This document shows, piece after piece, positions 8,463 through 16,971 of a stretch of 39,215 nt of DNA. Source of the DNA: Bradyrhizobium sp. (GTDB lineage: Bacteria > Pseudomonadota > Alphaproteobacteria > Rhizobiales > Xanthobacteraceae); contig NZ_JAFAVV010000020.1 in the NCBI RefSeq assembly GCF_019242285.1, positions 1-39,215 on the forward strand, read 5' to 3'. A program made the position numbers and the translations under genes. Under the pieces are notes generated by a model that worked only from the letters and a program-made list of their open reading frames with translations, searched no databases and had not been told where the DNA came from. How positions within the stretch are numbered: position 1 is the first letter of the stretch; each line of letters begins with the position of its first letter.

Positions 8463-9782
8463 ATGCTGATCAAATCCGAAGTTTCTGCACTGGACCGGCG
8501 GCGGCCCGACATCGACCTTCACGATATGATCCGGGAGATGTTTCCGATCAACCGGAGCCTCACCGGCGCTGGCGCCCGCAAGACTCTCGCGATTGTCGCC
8601 GATCATATCGATCTCGCAATTCATGAAGTCGAATCGGGAACGGCCGTCCTCGATTGGCACGTGCCGATGGAGTGGAACATCCGCGGCGCTACGATCAGGA
8701 CGCTCGACGGCCGGTCGCTGGTCGATTTTGCCGACCACAACCTCCACGTCCTCGGATACAGCAAGCCGGTCCACGGCGTGTTCAGCCGCGCCGAGCTCGC
8801 GCGGCATGTCCACACATTGCCGGACCAGCCCGATCTCATTCCTTACCGCACCGGATACTACGCCGACGATTGGGGCTTCTGCCTTCCCGACCGGCTTTGG
8901 CAGAGCATGACGGACGAAGCCTATCGGGTCGATATCGACAGTGACATCGCGCCCGGCTCGATGACTTACGGCGAGTTCTTCGTTCCGGGTGAGACGAAAA
9001 GCGAGGTCCTGATCACCTGTCACGTCTGCCATCCCAGTCTTGCAAACGACAATCTGTCGGGAATTGCCATCATGACGGCGCTCGCCATGCGGCGGGCGGA
9101 GCGCGAGGGGCGGTTGGGATATCGCTTCCTGTTTCTGCCGGCGACCATTGGCGCCATTGCCTGGTTGGCCCGAAACGAAGCGATGGTCGATCGCATCGCG
9201 CATGGGCTCGTCCTGACCTGTCTGGGAGACGGCGGTCCGTTTCACTACAAGCAGAGCCGCAAAGGGGCGACGATCGATCGCGCGGTGGCCCATGTGCTGA
9301 AGCATGCCGGCGAGCCGCATGAGGTGATGCCGTTCAACCCTTATGGATATGATGAGCGCCAGTTCTGCTCCCCGGGCTTTGATCTTCCGGTCGGCTGCCT
9401 GATGCGCGGTGTTCATGGCACCTTTCCCGAATATCACACCTCGGCGGACAATCTGGACTTCGTGAAGCCCGAGGCTCTCGACCGCTCTTATGCGGTGCTG
9501 GAGACGCTGTTGGAGCTGCTGGATGGAAACTGCACCTATCAGCGCGTGGACGGCCGTGGCGAGCCTCAGCTCGGCAGGCGCGGGCTCTACAGGGCGATTG
9601 CTGGACAACGCGAGGCCGGTGGGGCGACCCAGATGGACTTGTTGTGGTTTCTCAACCTGGCGGATGGCAGGCACAGCCTCCTGGACATGGCGATCCGCGC
9701 CGACGTGCCCTTCGCGCGACTCGAGGCCGCCGCGCGGCTTGCCCTGGACGCTGACCTTGTCCGTCCGGTTGCCGCTGCGTGA
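8463..9782 (+). CDS. aminopeptidase-like zinc protein with winged-helix tail (DUF4910/DUF2172/HTH_47)
   Basis: The 439-residue product matches the family whose structure combines an M28-like aminopeptidase fold, an inserted domain and a C-terminal winged helix; the genes are often found in polysaccharide clusters and the reaction is unknown. Visible marks: a MFPINRSLTG opening, YGEFFVPG, CHVCHPSLANDN (residues 186-197, with His and Asp as likely metal ligands), ATIGAIAWLARNE, and GTFPEYHTSADN near 320-328 with a likely His ligand. The last 80 residues (from about GLYRAI) fit the winged helix. The start is the ATG after GGAGG. A role in editing an amide or aminoacyl group on the sugar precursor is possible but speculative. 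Confidence 0.85.
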   Translation: MLIKSEVSALDRRRPDIDLHDMIREMFPINRSLTGAGARKTLAIVADHIDLAIHEVESGTAVLDWHVPMEWNIRGATIRTLDGRSLVDFADHNLHVLGYSKPVHGVFSRAELARHVHTLPDQPDLIPYRTGYYADDWGFCLPDRLWQSMTDEAYRVDIDSDIAPGSMTYGEFFVPGETKSEVLITCHVCHPSLANDNLSGIAIMTALAMRRAEREGRLGYRFLFLPATIGAIAWLARNEAMVDRIAHGLVLTCLGDGGPFHYKQSRKGATIDRAVAHVLKHAGEPHEVMPFNPYGYDERQFCSPGFDLPVGCLMRGVHGTFPEYHTSADNLDFVKPEALDRSYAVLETLLELLDGNCTYQRVDGRGEPQLGRRGLYRAIAGQREAGGATQMDLLWFLNLADGRHSLLDMAIRADVPFARLEAAARLALDADLVRPVAAA

Positions 9783-9861
9783 GCCCTGATGTCGTTGCTT
9801 GAGATCAGCGTCCGGAACGCGTTGGCCGAAATGGGGGCGGGCAGGGACCAGGGAGGTATCG

Positions 9862-10968
9862 ATGGCCGCCCAATCCGGTAAGCCGCGTGTTCTGATCTTC
9901 TCGCTCAGGAATATTTTCGGAAAGGCCCTCAATCGGTGTCCGCATTACGAGTTCGAGGACATCATCTGCGAAATTGATTCCGCCGAGTTGTTGGCGCCCA
10001 AGGTCGATCCTTCCAGCAGGCGCGCGAGCTTCGCCACCCGGCTGGCCTATCATGCGCCCGTCGCGCTGAATCCGGGTATCCCGAGAGCGGCAGCAAACGG
10101 AACATACGACCTTCTCTTTACGATCTGCGGGTTTCCGCAGGATCTGATCATGTTCAATGCCGTCAGCAAACTGAAGGATGTCTGCAAGACGTCGGTGTGC
10201 CTTCTGGATGAGCTTTGGGCAAAGGACATCCACAAGCATCGCCATTTCCTGCCCATTCTGGCCAAGTTCGACGTCGTGATGCAGTATCACAGTCAGACCG
10301 TGAAGCCGCTCAGCGAGTTCATCGGTCGCAAATGCGTCTTTCTGCCGCCGGGAGTGGATGCCGCCTTGTTCTGTCCCTATCCGGACCCGCCGGAGAGAGT
10401 CATCGACGTCTACAGTGTCGGGCGTCGACCTCAAATCACGCACCAAAGACTTCTTGAGATGGCTCGTGAGAGCGGTATTTTCTACCTTTACGACAGCATC
10501 AGCGGAAACCAGGCCATTAACGCCAGAGAGCACCGCTCGCAGATCGCGAACCTGGCCAAGCGGAGCAGGTACTTTCTGGTCAATCCTGGAAAATTCGATG
10601 AGCCGCAGCATACGGGTGGTCAGATCGAGTTTGGCTACAGGTATTTCGAAGGAGCCGCGGCGGGAGCCGTCATGGTTGGCGAGCATCCGGACAATGAAGT
10701 GTTCCCGAAACTGTTCGACTGGCCCGACGCGGTGATCCGGCTGCCCCATGACTCGGCCGATATCGACGAGGTCATCAGAGCTCTCGATCGGGATCCGAAG
10801 CGTCAGGATACGATCCGGCGAACCGGGGCGGCCCGGGCCCTGATGCGACATGACTGGGTCTACCGCTGGGAAACAATTCTCGCCGCCGCCGGCCTCGAGC
10901 CGATGCAAGGGGCTCTCGACAGGAAGGACCGTCTCAGGAAGCTCGCGGAGACCGTCTCCCAGCACTGA
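9862..10968 (+). CDS. glycosyltransferase family protein (CgeB-like, GT-B)
   Basis: The 368-residue protein looks like a GT-B glycosyltransferase of the CgeB/Glyco_trans_1_2 type. The C-terminal half carries PPGVDAALF, VGRRPQ and the donor-site segment GYRYFEGAAAGAVMVGE, followed by repeated short helices as in GT4-like enzymes. The N-terminal half holds a Rossmann-like acceptor domain with LLFTICGFPQD. The ATG is preceded by a strong GGGAGG site seven bases away; the longer TTG start is rejected. It is last in the sugar operon and so probably transfers the unusual sugar made by the preceding enzymes. Donor and acceptor are unknown. Confidence 0.83.
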   Translation: MAAQSGKPRVLIFSLRNIFGKALNRCPHYEFEDIICEIDSAELLAPKVDPSSRRASFATRLAYHAPVALNPGIPRAAANGTYDLLFTICGFPQDLIMFNAVSKLKDVCKTSVCLLDELWAKDIHKHRHFLPILAKFDVVMQYHSQTVKPLSEFIGRKCVFLPPGVDAALFCPYPDPPERVIDVYSVGRRPQITHQRLLEMARESGIFYLYDSISGNQAINAREHRSQIANLAKRSRYFLVNPGKFDEPQHTGGQIEFGYRYFEGAAAGAVMVGEHPDNEVFPKLFDWPDAVIRLPHDSADIDEVIRALDRDPKRQDTIRRTGAARALMRHDWVYRWETILAAAGLEPMQGALDRKDRLRKLAETVSQH

Positions 10969-11338
10969 GCCTGCAAGGAGATCGAGCTGATCCGTGCGCG
11001 CTCTCTCATCCAGGGTGCCTCGCGCCGCCCGACTTGCAAATGCCCGGAAAGGCTTGATCAAATATCCGGAACGAACAAATCCTTCCCGCAGTTCCGGCTG
11101 TCAACGCGGTTAATTTAATCATATATTTAATGTCGCAATCTGATAGGTTAAATCTTGTTTCGAGCCCGGTGCGAAGTGATAAAATCAAGCGTACGTTTGT
11201 CCTTGACGCATTTGTTTTATGAAAATTCAGGGCCCCGCGCCCGACCGGACTGATCATGCCTCGGATACACGCCAACTCGATCGCCTGCGGACATGCCCAT
11301 TGTGTCGCGCTCGGGCGTGCGTTGATGAACGAGGACGA
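10969..11338. promoter_or_regulatory. promoter gap upstream of the flippase gene, AT-rich patch
   Basis: No gene is visible in these 370 bases. An AT-rich block at 11109-11132 (TTAATTTAAT at 11110-11119, then ATATATTTAATG) stands out. A TTGACG hexamer occurs at 11203-11208 without a convincing -10 partner. The flippase start is uncertain, so the 3' part of the gap could be 5' leader. Confidence 0.45.
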
Positions 11339-12844
11339 ATGAGCATGTCTGACGCGGTTGCAGCTTATTTCGAGGATCACAGGGAATCCCAGGACCTGGG
11401 CCGCCGCGTCTTGCGCGGGGGAATCGTTTTTTTGGTAATTCAATATGGCAATGCCGCGTTTCAGATCGTAGCGGCCATCGTCCTGGCGCGGCTGCTGGCG
11501 CCCGAGGATTTCGGGTTGGTCGCGATTATTACGGTGCTCACGAGCTTCGCACCGCTGCTGATCGACTTCGGCCTTCTCGACGCGACGGCGCAACGGAGCA
11601 GAATCACGCCGGCGCAGGTCAGTGGTCTTTTTTGGGTGAGCAGCGGCATCGGGTTGATGGTCGCAGTGGTCGTGGCCGCCTGCAGTCCGCTGATCGCATG
11701 GCTCTATGGCGAACCTCGGCTGCAGCCGATCGCAATGTGTGTCGCGGTCACCTTCGTGTTGTCGGGAATGTCAAATCAGCATTTTGCGCTCCTGCGACGC
11801 ACCATGCAGTTTGGCCGGATTGGCCGGATTCAGCTCGTCGCCACTCTGGCGGGCACCTCGATTGGAATCATCGTCGCACTTTGCGGGTATGGCTACTGGG
11901 CGCTGGTGTTGCGGCCGATTACGACCTCGGTCTGCGTCGTTCTCGGCGCTTGGTCCGCGTGCCGCTGGAGACCTGGGGCTCCCGTTTTTGACGATGACGT
12001 GAGGTCGATGGTTCGGTTCGGGCTGCACGTGGTGGGATTTACGGTCGCATATACCCTGTCGAGGGCGGTGGACCGGATTGCGCTCGGCTTGTTCTACCGG
12101 CCCGAACAGGTGGGCTACTACCAGACCGCCATGAACCTGTACGAGAACTCCATCTATTCGGTTCTCAATCAGACACATGCCGTCGGAAGCTCGGCGCTGA
12201 GCAAACTGCAATCCAATCCGGCCGCGCTTCGGCAGAAATACGAAGCGGCATTGTCGATGCTTGCCTTCTTCCTCATGCCGTTGGCAGCGATCTTGTCGGT
12301 TGCAGCCAATGATCTGACGGTGATCCTGTTGGGCGAAAAATGGCGGGCGGCCGGCTCGCTGCTGAGCATCATCGCGCTGCGCGGCATTTCGCATGTGGTC
12401 GAAGGCTCGCAGGGCTGGCTCCATCTTTCCATCGGCCGAGCGGACCGGTGGCAGAAATGGGGAATCGTCACGCTCCTGGCCCAGGTCCTGGCTGTCGCCA
12501 TAGGTCTGCCGTTCGGCCCCACGGGGGTCGCCTCGGCGGTGGTGACGGCAAGCACGCTGCTTGCGTTGCCTTCGGTCACCTATGCCGGCCGTCCGATTGG
12601 AATTGGAGCGGGACTGGTGATCCGGGCGGTGGGGCCGCAGTCGATCGGTGCCATCGCCGGCGCGGCCGCAGGCTGGTGGCTGCAAATCGCGCTGCTTGCC
12701 GATTATTCCAGCCTTGCCCGCATCGTCTTGTCGGGCTGTTTCTGCAGTTGCGTTTACGCTGCTGTGGTCGTCGGCTTGTTCAGGCTGACCGAGCCGCTCA
12801 GGGTCGCGGGCAGACTCGTCCATGACGTGATGGGCAGGCGGTAG
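11339..12844 (+). CDS. Wzx-type polysaccharide flippase (lipopolysaccharide biosynthesis protein)
   Basis: MOP-superfamily flippases move lipid-linked repeat units across the inner membrane. The roughly 500-residue product has about a dozen hydrophobic helices, a LARLLAPEDFGLVAI first-helix signature typical of the Wzx/WzxC group, RPEQVGYYQTAMN in the middle and charged loops between helices. I placed the start at the ATG of MSMSDAV, after GAGG; the second Met two codons later is equally possible, and an ATG 40 codons upstream gives an unconvincing, Arg- and Cys-rich N-terminus. It is followed by a GT4 gene. Strong family call; substrate unknown. Confidence 0.9.
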   Translation: MSMSDAVAAYFEDHRESQDLGRRVLRGGIVFLVIQYGNAAFQIVAAIVLARLLAPEDFGLVAIITVLTSFAPLLIDFGLLDATAQRSRITPAQVSGLFWVSSGIGLMVAVVVAACSPLIAWLYGEPRLQPIAMCVAVTFVLSGMSNQHFALLRRTMQFGRIGRIQLVATLAGTSIGIIVALCGYGYWALVLRPITTSVCVVLGAWSACRWRPGAPVFDDDVRSMVRFGLHVVGFTVAYTLSRAVDRIALGLFYRPEQVGYYQTAMNLYENSIYSVLNQTHAVGSSALSKLQSNPAALRQKYEAALSMLAFFLMPLAAILSVAANDLTVILLGEKWRAAGSLLSIIALRGISHVVEGSQGWLHLSIGRADRWQKWGIVTLLAQVLAVAIGLPFGPTGVASAVVTASTLLALPSVTYAGRPIGIGAGLVIRAVGPQSIGAIAGAAAGWWLQIALLADYSSLARIVLSGCFCSCVYAAVVVGLFRLTEPLRVAGRLVHDVMGRR

Positions 12845-12953
12845 GGCCAGATCAAACCGGACGCTTGCAGCGAATGATTTTGACCCCGTCGTTCGGATCT
12901 GACGCCCACCAGATGTCTGGGACACCTTTCGTGTCGCTGCCAAGCCGCCCTCG

Positions 12954-14192
12954 ATGACCTCACAGCGTCTCAACATTCTCTGCGTGTCGCACGTCCCGGT
13001 GAGCCCGCCGCGCTTCGGAGCCCAGGCGCGGATCCACGGGTTGATGACTGAACTCGCCCGACGACACGATCTGACCGCGGTGGTGCTGGTTGAACAGGAG
13101 TTCGACATCGAGGAATGCAGGAGCGCCATGCAGGCTTACTGCCGCGAGGTCGTGCTCGTTCGCGATCCCTACGGGCGTGAAGGCCTCCTCAAGCGGCTGC
13201 GTCAGCTGGGATCGCTGGTGGCATCGAGAAGTTTCGAGCGGCTGCTGGTCACGGTGCCAGAACTGCAGCATGCTCTGGATCGCGTCCTGCGCTCCCAGCG
13301 GTTCGATATCGTCAATCTCGAATTCACCTTCCTGGGCGGGCACAACCTGCGCCAGGCGCCGCGCGGAGACCGGCTGCCTGCGCTCGTGGTGGACTCTCAC
13401 AACATCGACTACGACCTGGCGATGCAATATGCCAGTGCCGGTAGCTTCTTCCGACGCTCGTATGCGAGGATCAATGCACGAAAGCTGGAACGGGAGGAGC
13501 TCGGCACCTACCGCGCAGCCGACGGCGTCTATCTTTGCAGCGTAGCCGATCAGCAGCGTCTGCTCGGCGAGGCTCCCGGCGCCCGGACCCTTGTGATCCC
13601 CAATGCGGCGGACGTGGAGTTCTATCAGCCCCGCGCGATGGACCCGGCGTCAGATGGCCGTACGGTGGTCTTCTTCGGGCTTCTCTCCTACTTCCCCAAT
13701 GTCGATGGTGTCAGCTATTTTGTGAAGGAGATCTGGCCGCGCGTCGCGGAGGCGCATCCGAAAGCACGCCTGAAGATCATTGGTGGCCAGGCGCCTTCGT
13801 CGCTCAAGGCGTTGGTCCGTCCAGGAATCGAGCTGGCCGGCTTCGTCTCGGATCTGCGACCGCACCTCGCGGAGGCGGCGGTCGTGGTGGTGCCGCTGCG
13901 GCTCGGTGGCGGCACGCGCCTCAAGATCGTCGAGGCCATGGCGATGGGAAAGGCCGTAGTCTCTACGAGCTTGGGCGCCGAGGGGATCGAGGCCGTTCCC
14001 GGACGCGACATTCTCATCGAGGATCAGCCGGCCGCCTTCGCGGACTCGATCAACCTGCTGCTCGGCGATCCCGCCCTCGCGGCGCGCATCGGCGGGGCGG
14101 CGCGGCAGGTGGCCGTCGATCGTTACGCTTGGAGCACGGCGGCCCGGGCGCTGGAGGGCTTCTACCGCGACATCCTGGAGCGAAGCTCATGA
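12954..14192 (+). CDS. glycosyltransferase family 4
   Basis: A 412-residue GT-B enzyme. The N-terminal domain opens with LNILCVSHVPVSPPRFG and an AQARIHGL acceptor loop. The C-terminal domain has VIPNAADVEFYQP, VFFGLLSYFPNVDG and GGGTRLKIVEAMAMGKAVV (about residues 316-334), containing the donor-binding E-x7-E type region. It retains configuration in known relatives. Its stop overlaps the start of the next gene (ATGA, 14189-14192). The ribosome site is weak. It probably adds one residue of the repeat unit on the cytoplasmic face; donor sugar unknown. Confidence 0.9.
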   Translation: MTSQRLNILCVSHVPVSPPRFGAQARIHGLMTELARRHDLTAVVLVEQEFDIEECRSAMQAYCREVVLVRDPYGREGLLKRLRQLGSLVASRSFERLLVTVPELQHALDRVLRSQRFDIVNLEFTFLGGHNLRQAPRGDRLPALVVDSHNIDYDLAMQYASAGSFFRRSYARINARKLEREELGTYRAADGVYLCSVADQQRLLGEAPGARTLVIPNAADVEFYQPRAMDPASDGRTVVFFGLLSYFPNVDGVSYFVKEIWPRVAEAHPKARLKIIGGQAPSSLKALVRPGIELAGFVSDLRPHLAEAAVVVVPLRLGGGTRLKIVEAMAMGKAVVSTSLGAEGIEAVPGRDILIEDQPAAFADSINLLLGDPALAARIGGAARQVAVDRYAWSTAARALEGFYRDILERSS

Positions 14193-14884
14193 AGGCAGCG
14201 CTTGCCGGCACTGGGCAGACAGCCCGGCCTTCCGCGTTCCGCTGGATCAGATGGGGTTCGGTACTCCTCGCGACGGCGTTGGTCGTGGCTGTTCTCGTTG
14301 CAATACCTTCCATTCGTGAGTGGGGCTTGCGAGCGGCGGGACGGGCGCTCGTCACCAGCGAGCCGCTGGAGCCCGCCGACGTCATCATCATATCGTCCGA
14401 TTCCGCCGGTGCCGGGGCGCTCGAAGCGGCGGATCTCGTCCGTGACGGCATCGCGACGCGCGTTGCGGTCTTCACGGATCCTCCGAGCGGGGAGGACCTC
14501 GAGTACATTCGCCGAGGGCTCCCTTACGAGGATGAGGCGGCGAAACAGGTCCGGCAGCTCGGCTGGCTCGGCGTGACGGAGATCATGCGAATTCCCCGAA
14601 CCGAAGCCGGGACTGAAGGCGAAGGCCAGATCCTGCCGTCATGGTGCGACCAGCACGCATTCCACTCCATCGTGTTCGTGGCGGCCAAGGACCACTCCCG
14701 ACGTACGCGACGCGTTCTCGATCGCGCAATGAAAGGCCATCCGACGCGCGTCATGGTGCGATCCGAACGGTATTCGGGCTTTGATCCCGACCGATGGTGG
14801 GAAACGCGAGGCGGCACGCGGGCAGAATTGGTTGAGTTCGAGAAGCTCGTGTTGGATTTCGGTCTGCATCCCCTTTCATTCTGA
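14189..14884 (+). CDS. DUF218/YdcF-like membrane-anchored protein
   Basis: A 231-residue protein with one N-terminal hydrophobic helix (about 24-45, VLLATALVVAVLVAI) and a soluble domain probably outside the cytoplasm. The domain resembles the ElyC/SanA/YdcF (DUF218) fold: ADVIIISS opens the first strand and IVFVAAKDHSRRTRRVL is like the family's conserved HxxR segment. Relatives act in envelope or polysaccharide metabolism, but the reaction is not settled. It overlaps the GT4 gene by four bases, so production is coupled. The remote fold assignment is moderately sure; function is not. Confidence 0.72.
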   Translation: MKAALAGTGQTARPSAFRWIRWGSVLLATALVVAVLVAIPSIREWGLRAAGRALVTSEPLEPADVIIISSDSAGAGALEAADLVRDGIATRVAVFTDPPSGEDLEYIRRGLPYEDEAAKQVRQLGWLGVTEIMRIPRTEAGTEGEGQILPSWCDQHAFHSIVFVAAKDHSRRTRRVLDRAMKGHPTRVMVRSERYSGFDPDRWWETRGGTRAELVEFEKLVLDFGLHPLSF

Positions 14885-14954
14885 CGTCGAAAGGTCACGA
14901 AGAGAATGACGTCACACGAAGCGCGGCAATGAGGCCGAGAAGAGGACCTCCTCA

Positions 14955-16895
14955 ATGTGTGGTATCGCCGGGATCATCGGACGGCTGGATGAAAGCAATC
15001 GCGCAGCGCTGGAGCGCATGAACGACGCCATGGTCCACCGCGGGCCGGATGCCAGCGGAACGTGGGCTTCGCCACCGGACGCGCGCGGCTGGGGCGCGTT
15101 GCTGGCGCATCGCCGCCTCTCGATCCTCGACCTTTCTCCGGCCGGTGCCCAGCCCATGACGGATCCGGTGACCGGTCGCGTGGTGGTCTTCAACGGCGAA
15201 ATCTACAATTTCGCCGATCTGCGGCGTCGCCTGGTGGCCGAGGGGCAGAGTTTCAGCTCCACCGGCGATACCGCGGTGATGCTGCGCGCGCTTGGCCTGC
15301 ATGGGCCGGAGGCGGTGAAGTGGTTGCGCGGCATGTTCGCATTCGCCTGCTGGGATCCGCGCCAGCGGCGGCTCCTGATCGCGCGGGACCCTCTCGGCAT
15401 CAAGCCGCTCTACGTGGCGCGGAATTCCAGTCCCGACGCAGGCTGGTCGCTGGCCTTCGCCTCGGAGCTCCGCGCGCTACTGGCTTCCAATCTTCTCGGT
15501 AACCCCCGTCTCGATCCCCAGGCCGTGGCCAGCGGCTTGTGGAACGGTTTCGTGGTCGGCCCGGGTACGGCGGTCAAGGGCATCGAGCTTCTCATGCCGG
15601 GAAGGCTGATCGAATTCGACGGCGCGGGCAACGAGCTCCGCGACGAGGACTTCTGGTCGATCTCCGGACAGCCTACCGAGGAGAGCATGGACGAGGACCG
15701 ACTGGAGTCCGTCCTGCAGGAGGGGCTGAAGCTGCACCTCGCCAGCGACGTGCCTCTGGCAGTCTTTCTCTCCGGCGGCATCGATTCCTCCGTCATCGCC
15801 AACCTCGCGCAGCGTGCAACAGGGAGTCCGATCCATACGTTCACGCTGTCCTTCGAGGAACAGGAGCTCGACGAGGGGCCGATCGCGAAGCGGATTGCAG
15901 CCGCGATCGGAACCCAGCATCACGAGGTGATGCTGACGCAGCAGCACTTCGTCGGCAGCCTGGAAGCGGCACTCGACAGCCTCGACCAGCCGACTTTCGA
16001 TGGTCTGAACTCGTACTACATGTCGCACGCGATCCGGGCCGCCGGGTTCACCGTGGCATTGTCGGGAACGGGTGGTGACGAATTGTTCGGCGGCTACACG
16101 TCGTTTCGTGATCTGCCGGTCTTGCAGCGGTGGTCGCGGCGGACCGCCTGCGTGCCTGCCAGCCTCAAGCTCGCAGCAGCCAGGCTCGCATCGCGCCTGG
16201 TGTCGCCCGCCGGCAAGGCAGTGTCGCCGCAGACCCGCTGGGCCAAGCTTCCGGAGATGGTTCGCCGCGGCGACGATCTTCTGGCGCTGTACCAGCTCGC
16301 TTACGCGCTCTTCCTCCCCGGATTTCAGCGTGAACTGCTTGCACCGGATCTTGCCGGCGCGCTTGCAGACGGACTGCCGCAAGCGATGCGGACGCGCCTC
16401 AATGCGGAGACGCGCGCCCGCACGCCGCTGTCGGCCATCAGCGTCATGGAGCAGCGGCTCTTCCTGGGCGAGCGGCTGCTGCGTGACAACGACGCGGCAA
16501 GCATGGCGGCGTCGTTGGAGCAGCGAGTGCCGTTGGTCGATCAGGTGCTTTTCGAGAGTGTCGATCGACTGCCGGATCGGAACCGCTATCAACCGATGCG
16601 CAGCAAGGCGATCCTGCGGCGCATCGGCCTGCGCGGCCTCGATCCCGCGTTGTTCGACCGGCCAAAGAGCGGTTTCGTGCTGCCGCTGGATCGCTGGATC
16701 CGGACCGGGCTGCAAAGCGTGATGGATCAGACGCTCCGCGACCCGCAGGCCATTGCTCCGGTCGGCCTCGATCCCGTTGCGGTGGAGCGCCTATGGCGCG
16801 CCTTCCTGGAGGGGGCGCCGGGCATGTATTGGTCGCGGGTGTGGTCCGTCTATGTCTTCGTCCGATGGTGCCATCGGAACCGCGTATTTCGCTAG
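14955..16895 (+). CDS. asnB: asparagine synthetase (glutamine-hydrolysing) family amidotransferase
   Basis: The 646-residue protein has the full AsnB layout: catalytic Cys2 (MCGIAGIIG), VHRGPDASG, FNGEIYN, and RDPLGIKPLYV in the glutaminase domain. The synthetase domain has the ATP PP-loop SGGIDSS near residues 273-279, SGTGGDELFGGY and LEQRVPLVD. AsnB relatives inside polysaccharide clusters often amidate a uronic acid or another carboxylate rather than aspartate. Here it sits between a DUF218 gene and an ATP-grasp/flavoprotein/thioesterase block, which supports a tailoring role. Housekeeping asparagine synthesis cannot be excluded. A perfect palindrome (TCCGATGG-TG-CCATCGGA, 16861-16878) lies in the last codons. 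Confidence 0.9.
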   Translation: MCGIAGIIGRLDESNRAALERMNDAMVHRGPDASGTWASPPDARGWGALLAHRRLSILDLSPAGAQPMTDPVTGRVVVFNGEIYNFADLRRRLVAEGQSFSSTGDTAVMLRALGLHGPEAVKWLRGMFAFACWDPRQRRLLIARDPLGIKPLYVARNSSPDAGWSLAFASELRALLASNLLGNPRLDPQAVASGLWNGFVVGPGTAVKGIELLMPGRLIEFDGAGNELRDEDFWSISGQPTEESMDEDRLESVLQEGLKLHLASDVPLAVFLSGGIDSSVIANLAQRATGSPIHTFTLSFEEQELDEGPIAKRIAAAIGTQHHEVMLTQQHFVGSLEAALDSLDQPTFDGLNSYYMSHAIRAAGFTVALSGTGGDELFGGYTSFRDLPVLQRWSRRTACVPASLKLAAARLASRLVSPAGKAVSPQTRWAKLPEMVRRGDDLLALYQLAYALFLPGFQRELLAPDLAGALADGLPQAMRTRLNAETRARTPLSAISVMEQRLFLGERLLRDNDAASMAASLEQRVPLVDQVLFESVDRLPDRNRYQPMRSKAILRRIGLRGLDPALFDRPKSGFVLPLDRWIRTGLQSVMDQTLRDPQAIAPVGLDPVAVERLWRAFLEGAPGMYWSRVWSVYVFVRWCHRNRVFR

Positions 16896-16908
16896 TCGGT
16901 GTTGATAC

Positions 16909-16926
16909 GCGCCCGTGGCCGGGCGC
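16909..16926. terminator. candidate bidirectional stem-loop terminator
   Basis: GCGCCCG at 16909-16915 and CGGGCGC at 16920-16926 form a perfect 7-bp GC stem with a TGGC loop. It lies 13 bases after the amidotransferase stop, in the 76-base gap before the convergent SDR gene ends. No strong T-run follows on either strand. A second perfect hairpin, 16861-16878, lies just inside the amidotransferase gene. Confidence 0.55.
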
Positions 16927-16971
16927 TCGGCAGAACCGCGGCGACCATCCCGGCGCAGGCTCTGCGGCTGA

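Noticed and set aside
8367..9932. Long open frame on the minus strand (521 codons) across the aminopeptidase-like gene
   Set aside because: It is antisense to a gene with clear family motifs, is rich in Arg/His/Gln and lacks any recognisable domain; it reflects GC-rich codon bias.
11203..11231. TTGACG as a sigma-70 -35 box upstream of the flippase
   Set aside because: No acceptable -10 hexamer lies at 16-18 bases; reported only as a motif in the gap.
11771..13129. 452-codon minus-strand frame across the flippase and GT4 genes
   Set aside because: Antisense to two real genes; low-complexity Arg/Gln/His product.
15477..16715. 412-codon minus-strand frame inside the amidotransferase
   Set aside because: Antisense shadow with no recognisable protein features.
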